Assembly: GCA_050247895.1 (NCBI GenBank)
Contig: JBFWTJ010000013.1
Location: forward strand, 1 to 23,898
DNA: 23,898 bases
Direction of reading: 5' to 3'
From: CAVPEW01 sp050247895
GTDB taxonomy: Bacteria; Actinomycetota; Acidimicrobiia; Acidimicrobiales; VFJN01
Below are positions 7,577 through 13,597 of the stretch, in pieces. Position numbers and translations under genes: made by a program. Numbering within the stretch: the first letter of the stretch is position 1; every line of letters starts with the position of its first letter. Under the pieces are notes generated by a model, which did not search any database, was not told where the DNA came from, and saw only the letters and a program-made list of their open reading frames with translations.

Positions 7577-8151
7577 CGGGGTTCCTCCAGCTTGGGGTGG
7601 GCGGCGACGACCAGCCGGTGCGGGCGACCGTCGTCGTGGTGGTAGCGGGCGGCGAGCTCCATCACCGCGGTGGTGAGCTCGGCCGCGAACGCGGCGCGGT
7701 CCTCGGCCGAGGCGAAGCCGATCTCGGTGTCGAGGGTGAGGGTGGGGAGCCGCTTGCCGGCCTCGGCGGCCCGGCGGTCGAGCTCGCCGACCTCGCGGAC
7801 CGACCGGCCGGCCACGGCGACCAGGTAGCCGGCCGAGACCTGGTCGGCCCGACGGGCGGGGTCCACGGCGCCCTCCCCCAGTGCGGCGGGCGACACGACG
7901 TAGGTCAGGGCGGTGGCCCGCAGCACCCGCTCGGTGATCCCGCCCCGGCGCCGCTCCTCGGCCAGCTCGACCAGGCCGTGGGCCTCGAGGGTGCGCAGGT
8001 GGTAGTTGACCTTCTGGCGGGGCAGGCCCACCCGCACGGCCAGCGCCGCGGCGGACGCCGGCTCGACCAGCTCGGCCAGCAGCCGGGCCCGGACCGGCTC
8101 CAGCGCGACCGCGGCGGCGGCCGGATCCTCGATGACGGCGACGTCGCGCAC
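7573..8151 (-). CDS. ArsR-family winged-helix regulator
   Basis: 192-aa regulator with an N-terminal winged helix: EPVRARLLAELVEPASAAAL (18-37), recognition-helix region LPRQKVNYHLRTLEAHGLVE (43-62) and a basic wing (EERRRGG, 66-72). The C-terminal ~100 residues are an extra helical domain ending near a His-rich YHHDDGRPHR segment; no clustered cysteines of the metal-sensing ArsR type are present, so a metal signal is unlikely. GTG 8151 is the only start in the open frame; CAGGAG lies about 12 nt upstream. Its stop overlaps the AHSA1-like ATG. The TGACAA/TTGTCA repeat 17 nt upstream is a plausible autoregulatory operator that could also act on the divergent amidohydrolase gene. Confidence 0.86.
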   Translation of the reverse strand: MRDVAVIEDPAAAAVALEPVRARLLAELVEPASAAALAVRVGLPRQKVNYHLRTLEAHGLVELAEERRRGGITERVLRATALTYVVSPAALGEGAVDPARRADQVSAGYLVAVAGRSVREVGELDRRAAEAGKRLPTLTLDTEIGFASAEDRAAFAAELTTAVMELAARYHHDDGRPHRLVVAAHPKLEEPR

Positions 8152-8167
8152 GACCCCAGGGTGCTCC

Positions 8168-8185
8168 TGACAACTTTTTTTGTCA
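8168..8185. promoter_or_regulatory. Inverted repeat TGACAA-N6-TTGTCA, probable ArsR operator
   Basis: Perfect 6-bp arms around a T-rich spacer in the divergent region between the ArsR gene and the amidohydrolase gene, 17 nt from the ArsR start. On the minus strand the outer arm contains TTGACA, identical to a consensus -35 box, though no good -10 follows. The size and position fit a dimeric winged-helix binding site. A 14-bp GC palindrome (GGGCCCCGGGGCCC, 8187-8200) follows immediately; its role is unclear. Confidence 0.5.
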
Positions 8186-8211
8186 AGGGCCCCGGGGCCC
8201 GGTCGTCTGTG

Positions 8212-8231
8212 GTAGGACGATGATCAGAGAT
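8212..8231. promoter_or_regulatory. 20-bp motif upstream of the amidohydrolase gene, shared with the TetR-ANL start
   Basis: The 20 bases from 8212 match 17 of 20 bases at 21035-21054, the 5' end of the TetR-ANL gene, with a central TGATCAGA and a leading GTAG. It lies 24-43 nt before the amidohydrolase GTG. It could be a shared regulator site, or include a -10-like TAGGAC. Similarity is seen directly; function is inferred. Confidence 0.3.
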
Positions 8232-8254
8232 TTCGGACCAGGGGGTGGGGCCAC

Positions 8255-9406
8255 GTGAAGCTCTTCAGCGTCGACGACCACATCGTGGAGCCGGCCGACC
8301 TGTGGACCAGCCGGCTGCCGACGCGCCTGCACGACGTCGCGCCGCACGTCCTGACCGACGACGACGGCACCGAGTTCTGGACCTACGAGGGCAAGCGCCA
8401 CCGCGACCTGGCCCTCAACGCCGTGGTCGGCAAGCCCAAGGAGGAGTGGGACCGCGAGCCGCTGCGCTTCTCGGAGATGCGGCCCGGCTGCTACGACCCG
8501 GTGGCCCGGGCCCACGACTTCCTCTCCGAGGAGATCACCGCCAGCGTGGCCTTCCCCACGCTCCCCCGCTTCGGCGGCGCGCTGTTCCCCGACTTCGCCG
8601 ACGAGGAGCTGGCCGACCTCTGCGTCAAGGCCTGGAACGACTACGTCCACGAGCAGTGGTGCCCGGCCGCGCCCGAGATGTACGTGCCCATGGCCATCGT
8701 CCAGCTCTGGGACCCGGTGGCCGCCGCGGCCGAGATCGAGCGCAACCTCGACCGGGGCTTCAAGGCCATCGCCATCCCCGAGGAGACCAGCCACCTCGGG
8801 CTGCCCTCCTACTGGGACCCGGTGTGGGACCCGATCTGGTCGACCTGCGAGCAGGCCGGCGTGCCCGTCTGCATGCACATCGCCTCCAGCGGCTGGCAGC
8901 CGTTCAAGCCGCCCGAGGCCGGCGACGACCTGCTCATCGCGCTGGGCTTCGTGCCCACCATCACCCACGCCGTGGGGATGGCCTTCGGGCCGGTGCCCCG
9001 CAAGTTCCCCGACATCAAGCTCGTCTACTCCGAGGGCGGCATCGGCTGGGTCCCGGTCACCCTCGAGCGGGCCGACTCGCGCTACGAGCTCCACAAGAGC
9101 TGGAGCGGCGCCGACGACCTCTCCCCCTCGGAGGTCTTCCGCCGCAACATGTGGTTCTGCATGATGCCCGACGAGCAGTACGGCCTGCGCAACCGCCACG
9201 ACGTCGGCCTGGACCGGATCTTCTGGGAGACCGACTACCCCCACGCCAACTGCCCGTGGCCCGGCACCCAGGCCATGGTGCGCGAGATGCTCGACGGCGT
9301 GCCCGAGCACGAGGCCCGGGCCATCGCCTACGAGAACGCCGAGCGGGTCTTCGGCTGGACCTGCGTCGACCCCGACCAGGTCACGGTGGCCCGGGTCGCC
9401 CCCTGA
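8255..9406 (+). CDS. Amidohydrolase (ACMSD-like, amidohydrolase 2 family)
   Basis: 383-aa metal-dependent TIM-barrel hydrolase or decarboxylase of the Amidohydro_2 group, many of which act on aromatic-ring or cyclic catabolites. The N-terminal metal motif is VDDHIVEP (Asp7, His9), typical of the actinobacterial members in place of HxH; further likely metal or catalytic residues are His208 (CMHIAS), His238 (TITHAVG), Glu260 (YSEGGIGW) and Asp327 (WETDYPH). The segment ETDYPHANCPWP is a hallmark of this subgroup. GTG 8255 has GGGGGTGGGG a few nt upstream and places the VDDH motif correctly at residue 6. It stands alone on its strand, divergent from the ArsR operon and convergent with the bacterioferritin gene. 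The substrate cannot be named; the P450, SnoaL and LLM neighbours suggest breakdown of a hydrophobic or aromatic compound. Confidence 0.88.
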   Translation: MKLFSVDDHIVEPADLWTSRLPTRLHDVAPHVLTDDDGTEFWTYEGKRHRDLALNAVVGKPKEEWDREPLRFSEMRPGCYDPVARAHDFLSEEITASVAFPTLPRFGGALFPDFADEELADLCVKAWNDYVHEQWCPAAPEMYVPMAIVQLWDPVAAAAEIERNLDRGFKAIAIPEETSHLGLPSYWDPVWDPIWSTCEQAGVPVCMHIASSGWQPFKPPEAGDDLLIALGFVPTITHAVGMAFGPVPRKFPDIKLVYSEGGIGWVPVTLERADSRYELHKSWSGADDLSPSEVFRRNMWFCMMPDEQYGLRNRHDVGLDRIFWETDYPHANCPWPGTQAMVREMLDGVPEHEARAIAYENAERVFGWTCVDPDQVTVARVAP

Positions 9407-9428
9407 ACCCGGCCCACCGCGCCGTGGC

Positions 9429-9899
9429 TCAGGAGTGGAGCTGCTCGGACAGGTAGAGCTCGACGCCGATGCGGTCCATGGCGTCGATCTGGGTCTCCAG
9501 GTAGTCGGCGTGGCCCTCCTCGCCGACGAGGATCTCGGCCAGCAGCTCGCGGGTCCCGTTGTCGCCGACCTCGACGCACAGGGCGATCCCGCGGTTGAGG
9601 CGCTCGATGGCCTGGTACTCGAGCTGGAGCGCCAGGTCGAACTTCTCCCGGGGCGTCTCGCCCACGCCGACCGGCCCGAGCCGCTGGAGGTTCGGGTGGC
9701 CGTCGAGGTAGAGGATCCGCTCGATCAGCTCGTCGGCGTCCTTCATCTCGCTGATGGACTCCTCGCGGAACTTCGCGGCCAGCCGGTCGAAGCCCCAGTT
9801 CTCGAACATCTTGGCGTCGAGGAAGTACTGGTTGATGGCGGTCAGCTCGGCGGTGAGCACCTCGTTGAGCAGCTCGACGACGTCGGGGTTTCCCTGCAT
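9429..9899 (-). CDS. bfr: Bacterioferritin, with Asp at the usual ferroxidase His54
   Basis: 156-aa iron-storage protein, full length for bacterioferritin (about 158). The N-terminus MQGNPDVVELLNEVLTAELT is typical. Ferroxidase ligands Glu18, Glu51, Glu94, Glu127 and His130 are at the canonical positions, and Met52, the heme axial ligand, is present (SEMKDAD). Position 54, normally His, is Asp (GAC codon, read directly). ATG 9899 has AGGAGG 5 nt upstream. A -10-like TATGCT on the minus strand at 9928-9933 lies about 29 nt before the ATG; no clear -35 was found. The Bfr-associated ferredoxin gene was not seen beside it. The changed residue could alter di-iron affinity or oxidation rate. Confidence 0.93.
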   Translation of the reverse strand: MQGNPDVVELLNEVLTAELTAINQYFLDAKMFENWGFDRLAAKFREESISEMKDADELIERILYLDGHPNLQRLGPVGVGETPREKFDLALQLEYQAIERLNRGIALCVEVGDNGTRELLAEILVGEEGHADYLETQIDAMDRIGVELYLSEQLHS

Positions 9900-10087
9900 G
9901 CGGGCCTCCTGGGGGGATCGACGGGCGAGCATAGGACCGGTGCGCGCCGACACCCGGGGCGGTCTGCCTGACGCCCTGCGCACACCCGCCGCAACCCGTC
10001 GCGCACACCTCGGACAACCCCCGGCGTCAACCACGCCTCACCCCGGAGCCGTCGGCGCGCTGGTCCCTCATCAGGGTTTGTGCCACA

Positions 10088-10101
10088 TTCGTGATCACGA
10101 A
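10088..10101. promoter_or_regulatory. 14-bp perfect palindrome upstream of the first P450 gene
   Basis: TTCGTGATCACGAA is a perfect palindrome 25 nt before the ATG at 10127, immediately followed by an overlapping AACCGGTT palindrome (10100-10107). Its position suits a repressor operator near the transcription start. In the rest of the 227-nt gap 9900-10126 I see only a 9-bp direct repeat GCGCACACC at 9978 and 10001. Confidence 0.45.
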
Positions 10102-10126
10102 CCGGTTCCGGACGGGGGGAGGACCG

Positions 10127-11365
10127 ATGAGCACCGAGGGCACCACCAGGGACCGCCTCGGCCTCGACCAGGCCGAGTGGGTCCGCACCTACGACCTGGC
10201 CCACGAGGTCCTGCGCTCGGGCCTCTTCCAGCCCGCGCTGCACAGCAAGGCCAGCGCGCCGCTCTTCGGCGACTCGGTCATCACCCTGGAGGGCCGCGAG
10301 CACCTCACCCGGCGGCGCACCGAGCTGCCCCTGTTCTCGTGGCAGAACATCGAGCGCTACCAGGCCGACGCCGTCGGCCCCGCGCTGCGCCAGGAGCTGG
10401 AGGCCCAGCGCGCCGCGGCGGACGGGCGCACCGTGGACGTCGACCTCATCGGGCTGGTCCGCCTCGCCCTGCTGCGGGCCACGGCGACGATCCTGGGCGT
10501 CGAGGGCGTGGTGACCAGCGAGGACGCGGCCCGGCTCCAGCAGATCTCCGACATCGTGGGCGTGGCCGCGGTCCTGGAGTTCAGCACCCTGCCCGTGGCC
10601 GAGACGATCGCCCAGGCCATGGCGGCGCGCGACGAGTTCGTCGACCGCTACTACCGCCCGGCCCACGCCCGCACCGCGGCCGAGGTCGCCGCCGGCGCCC
10701 TGGACGCCGACAACGTCGAGGGCCGGGCCAACCTGCTCGAGCTGCTGCTGGCCAGGTACCCGGGCTGGGACGACGACGCCCTGATCCGCGAGTGCCTGTT
10801 CTTCCTGACCGCGTCGGCCAACACGTCGAGCAACGCCGCGCCCCACCTCTTCGGCGAGCTGGCCCGCTGGTTCGAGGCCCACCCCGAGGACCGGCCGCTC
10901 ATCGAGGACGCCGGGTTCATGCAGCGGGCGGCCAGCGAGGCGCTGCGCCTCCACCCCCCGGTGCCGGCCCTGCTCCGCCGGGCGCTGGAGGACGTCGAGC
11001 TGAGCGACGGGCGCACCATCGCCGAGGGCGCCCTGCTCGCCGTCGGGCTCCTCGACGCCAACCGCGACCCGACCCGCTTCGGTCCCGACGCCGACCGGTT
11101 CGACCCCCACCGGGTGGTGGCCGGCAAGGTCCACCCCTACGGCATGTCGTTCGGGATGGGGCCGCACGCCTGCCCCGGCCGGCCGGTCGCGGTGGGCAGC
11201 GGCCACGGGCGCGACACCGACACCGTGCCCATGGGCATCGTGGTCATGGTCACCCAGGAGCTGTTCCGCCAGGGTGCCCGCCTGTCCGAGCAGCCGCCGA
11301 CGGTGCGCGACGGGATGATGGACGTCCGCTACGCCCGCTTCCCGATCACCCTCCCGCCGGCCTGA
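10127..11365 (+). CDS. Cytochrome P450 (first of a tandem pair)
   Basis: 412-aa bacterial class I cytochrome P450, a cytosolic heme monooxygenase needing ferredoxin. Motifs: C-helix HLTRRRTELPLF (59-70), ExxR Glu271-Arg274 (EALR), heme loop FGMGPHACPG (342-351) with Cys349 as thiolate ligand. The I-helix motif, normally (A/G)Gx(D/E)T(T/S), reads ASANTS (229-234): the threonine is kept but the acidic residue is Asn. The region after the heme Cys has an insert-like GSGHGRDTDTVPMG stretch before the L-helix. ATG 10127 has a strong SD (GGGGGGAGG). It is clearly paralogous to the next P450 along its whole length. No P450 family number can be given; substrate unknown. Confidence 0.92.
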   Translation: MSTEGTTRDRLGLDQAEWVRTYDLAHEVLRSGLFQPALHSKASAPLFGDSVITLEGREHLTRRRTELPLFSWQNIERYQADAVGPALRQELEAQRAAADGRTVDVDLIGLVRLALLRATATILGVEGVVTSEDAARLQQISDIVGVAAVLEFSTLPVAETIAQAMAARDEFVDRYYRPAHARTAAEVAAGALDADNVEGRANLLELLLARYPGWDDDALIRECLFFLTASANTSSNAAPHLFGELARWFEAHPEDRPLIEDAGFMQRAASEALRLHPPVPALLRRALEDVELSDGRTIAEGALLAVGLLDANRDPTRFGPDADRFDPHRVVAGKVHPYGMSFGMGPHACPGRPVAVGSGHGRDTDTVPMGIVVMVTQELFRQGARLSEQPPTVRDGMMDVRYARFPITLPPA

Positions 11366-11385
11366 CGCGGTCCGATTCGAATTCG

Positions 11386-11415
11386 TTGACGGTTTCCCCG
11401 GGCCGAGGCTACGGT
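11386..11415 (+). promoter_or_regulatory. Candidate promoter for the second P450-ferredoxin unit
   Basis: TTGACG (11386-11391), 18-bp spacer, TACGGT (11410-11415), 34 nt before the ATG at 11449. The -35 matches five of six. The AT-rich CGATTCGAATTCG just upstream contains overlapping palindromes (ATTCGAAT, CGAATTCG). The layout closely resembles the promoter at 21127-21156. Confidence 0.5.
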
Positions 11416-11448
11416 CGGCGAGAGCCATCGGGGGTAGGGGGGGCCGGG

Positions 11449-12717
11449 ATGACGACCTACGAGCACATCGACTCGTACGAGCCGATCGATTCGGAGCGCA
11501 AGCCGCTGTCGGAGGTCGAGTGGGCGCGCACCTACGACCTGGCCCACGAGGTGCTGCGCTCGACCAAGTTCGCCTCCGCGCTGCACAACCGGGCCAGCTA
11601 CCCGATCTTCGGGCACGCCGTGCTCACCCTCAGCGGCAAGGAGCACCTGGCCCGCCGCCGCACCGAGCTGCCCCTGTTCTCCCGCGAGAACATCCAGAGC
11701 TACCAGGAGGCCGCCGTCGGACCCGCCCTGCGCGGGGCCATCGAGCAGCTCCGGGCCGACGCCGACGGCGAGGAGGTCGTGGTCGACCTCAACCAGCTCG
11801 TCCAGCTCTCCCTGGTCCGGGCCACCGCGGCGATCATCGGCATCGGCTCGGTCGACACCGACGACGACGCGGCCGACCTCCAGCGCATCGCCGCGGCGCT
11901 GGGCATCGCCGCCTCGGTCGAGTTCTCCACCCTCGACGTCGACGTGGTCATCGACGCGGCCCTGCAGGCCAAGCGCGAGTTCATCGACCGCTTCTACCTC
12001 GACGGGCTCCGGCGGGCGCAGGCCGAGATGGCCGCCGCCGCAGCGGACGACGCGGCCGAGCGGGACGGGGAGGGGCGACCGGCCAACCTCCTCCGGCTCC
12101 TGCTCGAGGCCTACCCGGGCTGGGACGACGACGACCTGATCCGCGAGTGCCTGTTCTTCCTGACGGCGTCGGGCAGCACGACCAACAACGCCTCCCCGCA
12201 CCTGTTCCGCGAGCTGGCCGAGTGGTTCGACGCCCACCCCGAGGACCGGCCCCTGGCCGAGGACGTGGTCTTCATGCAGAAGGCGGCCGGGGAGGCGCTG
12301 CGCCTCTTCCCGCCGGTGCCCGCCCTCATCCGCCGTGCCCTCGAGGACGTCGAGCTGAGCGACGGGCGGCTCATCCGCCGGGGCGAGCTGGTGGCCGTGG
12401 ACACCAACGCGGCCAACCGCGACCGGGACCGCATCGGGCCCGACGCCGACCGCTTCGACCCCCGTCGCGAGATCGGCGGCAAGATCCACCCGTCGGCGGT
12501 CTCCTTCGGCCTGGGCCCGCACGCCTGCCCCGGGCGCCCCGTGGCCATCGGCAGCTTCGGCCGCGACGTCGAGGACGCGCCCGAGGGGATCCTGGTCGTC
12601 ATCATGCAGGAGCTGTTCCGCCAGGGCGCCCGGCTGGCCGACGAGCCGCCCACGGTGCGCGAGGAGATGGACGACCTGCGCTACTCCCGCTTCCCGATCG
12701 CGCTGCCCGCCCGATGA
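11449..12717 (+). CDS. Cytochrome P450 (second of a tandem pair)
   Basis: 422-aa cytochrome P450, paralogue of the gene just upstream; long stretches are shared, e.g. RTYDLAHEVLRS, HPEDRPL, RRALEDVELSDGR and GPDADRFDP. Motifs: C-helix HLARRRTELPLF (66-77), ExxR Glu282-Arg285, heme loop FGLGPHACPG (353-362) with Cys360. The I-helix motif is ASGSTT (240-245): Ser replaces the acidic residue before the conserved threonine. The first 20 residues are an extra acidic extension not found in the paralogue. ATG 11449 follows a G-rich SD (GGGGGGG). The stop overlaps the ferredoxin ATG by 4 nt, so the ferredoxin is its likely redox partner and may serve both P450s. Confidence 0.92.
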   Translation: MTTYEHIDSYEPIDSERKPLSEVEWARTYDLAHEVLRSTKFASALHNRASYPIFGHAVLTLSGKEHLARRRTELPLFSRENIQSYQEAAVGPALRGAIEQLRADADGEEVVVDLNQLVQLSLVRATAAIIGIGSVDTDDDAADLQRIAAALGIAASVEFSTLDVDVVIDAALQAKREFIDRFYLDGLRRAQAEMAAAAADDAAERDGEGRPANLLRLLLEAYPGWDDDDLIRECLFFLTASGSTTNNASPHLFRELAEWFDAHPEDRPLAEDVVFMQKAAGEALRLFPPVPALIRRALEDVELSDGRLIRRGELVAVDTNAANRDRDRIGPDADRFDPRREIGGKIHPSAVSFGLGPHACPGRPVAIGSFGRDVEDAPEGILVVIMQELFRQGARLADEPPTVREEMDDLRYSRFPIALPAR

Positions 12718-12944
12718 GCGACGCCACCGCACCCCGGGCCGGCGGCCTGCTCGCCGTGGTCGTCGACCGCACGATCTGCCTGGGCACCGGCGTGTGCGAG
12801 GCCATCGACGAGTCGCTGTTCGAGGTGGGCGACGACGGCTGGGCCGTCTTCGTCGGCGACCCCGACGACTACGACGAGGCCAAGGTCCAGGAGGCCGTCG
12901 ACTCGTGCCCCCAGGGTGCCATCAGCCTCGCGCCGCGGGACTGA
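12714..12944 (+). CDS. P450-associated ferredoxin, CxxTxxC...CP type
   Basis: 76-aa small ferredoxin that delivers electrons to the P450. Only three cysteines are present: Cys22, Cys28 and Cys65 in the pattern C-x5-C...CP (ICLGTGVC, SCPQGAI). The position of the second cluster cysteine is Thr25. Actinobacterial P450 ferredoxins with a non-Cys residue here usually carry a [3Fe-4S] cluster, and the variable residue is thought to tune potential; that cluster type is inferred. The ATG overlaps the P450 stop (ATGA). No ferredoxin reductase gene is in the window, so a housekeeping reductase is presumably used. Confidence 0.92.
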   Translation: MSDATAPRAGGLLAVVVDRTICLGTGVCEAIDESLFEVGDDGWAVFVGDPDDYDEAKVQEAVDSCPQGAISLAPRD

Positions 12945-12960
12945 GGCACCCCGGGCGCGC

Positions 12961-13497
12961 TCAGCCCAGCGACGCCTGGTAGGTGGCCAGGGGTTCGGGC
13001 AGGTCGGCCAGGCCGCGGGGCACGTGCGGCCAGCGCTTGCGGTCGGGCTCGGCCAGCCCCTTGGGCAGGTCGGCCAGCGGCATCGTGTAGACGGTGCGGA
13101 CCTGGCGCTCGTGGAACTTCCAGGCCCCGTCGTGGCGCACGTAGCGGTCGTCGTAGCGGAAGCCGAGCCAGTAGGCGTCGCCGTCGATGGCGATCTCGGC
13201 GTGGCTGAGCACGACGCCGGTGGCGTGGTCCTCGTCGAGGAGGTCGAGGATGTGGCCGTTGGGCGTGTGGATGCTGGCGCCGAAGTCCGGCAGGCGCTTG
13301 CGGTAGAAGTCGGCCACCGCCTTGCCCCCGACGCTGCGGCCCCCGGGCGTGTCGAAGATGCCGTCGGGGGCGAAGATCGCCTCGATGACCGCGAAGTCGC
13401 GGTCGTCCACCGCGACGGCGTAGCGGTAGGTCAGCTCGATGATCTCGGCCCGGTCCTCGAGCCGGCGGATGCGCGCCTCCAGCGACGGTTCGCCCAT
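12961..13497 (-). CDS. SnoaL-like (NTF2-fold) domain protein
   Basis: 178-aa protein of the SnoaL_4 / nuclear-transport-factor-2-like superfamily, which includes polyketide cyclases, ketosteroid-isomerase-like enzymes and small dehydratases. Recognisable are RRLEDRAEIIELTYRYAVAV (11-30) followed by the Asp pair 31-32, then FAPDGIFDTPGG, and the terminal strand pair YDDRYVRHDGAWKFHERQV (115-133). The final ~40 residues are a Pro-rich tail. ATG 13497 has GGGGGAGAGGA just upstream. It converges on the ferredoxin gene (16-nt gap) and is divergent from the LLM gene, sharing a 17-bp palindrome with it. Its substrate is not predictable. Confidence 0.87.
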   Translation of the reverse strand: MGEPSLEARIRRLEDRAEIIELTYRYAVAVDDRDFAVIEAIFAPDGIFDTPGGRSVGGKAVADFYRKRLPDFGASIHTPNGHILDLLDEDHATGVVLSHAEIAIDGDAYWLGFRYDDRYVRHDGAWKFHERQVRTVYTMPLADLPKGLAEPDRKRWPHVPRGLADLPEPLATYQASLG

Positions 13498-13529
13498 GTC
13501 CTCTCCCCCTCTTCCAGACAGATGGTCAC

Positions 13530-13546
13530 CGACTGAGAGTCAGTCG
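13530..13546. promoter_or_regulatory. 17-bp inverted repeat CGACTGA-GAG-TCAGTCG, probable operator
   Basis: Perfect 7-bp arms with a 3-bp centre in the 100-bp divergent gap between the SnoaL-like gene (start 13497) and the LLM gene (start 13598). The right arm overlaps the predicted LLM -35 box. Size and symmetry resemble TetR- or GntR-family operators; no regulator gene for it is adjacent. Confidence 0.55.
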
Positions 13547-13573
13547 ACATCGGGTCATGCGACGGCACATACT
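13544..13573 (+). promoter_or_regulatory. Candidate promoter of the LLM-DUF1446-DUF4387 operon
   Basis: TCGACA (13544-13549), 18-bp spacer, CATACT (13568-13573), each five of six matches to consensus, 25 nt before the LLM ATG. The -35 overlaps the 17-bp inverted repeat, so binding there should block transcription. Confidence 0.5.
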
Positions 13574-13597
13574 CACCGCCGGAAGGGGGCCGGGGCA

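Noticed and set aside
8174..8181. CTTTTTTT run considered as an intrinsic terminator
   Set aside because: No GC stem precedes it and it forms the spacer of the TGACAA/TTGTCA repeat between divergent gene starts.
9978..10009. 9-bp direct repeat GCGCACACC (two copies, 23-nt period) tested as an iteron or CRISPR seed
   Set aside because: Only two copies, no further repeats or spacers; likely chance in GC-rich DNA.
9754..11448. Upstream extension of the second P450 frame by about 565 codons
   Set aside because: This part is the out-of-frame shadow of bacterioferritin and the first P450 (Arg/Pro/Gly-rich). The real start is ATG 11449.
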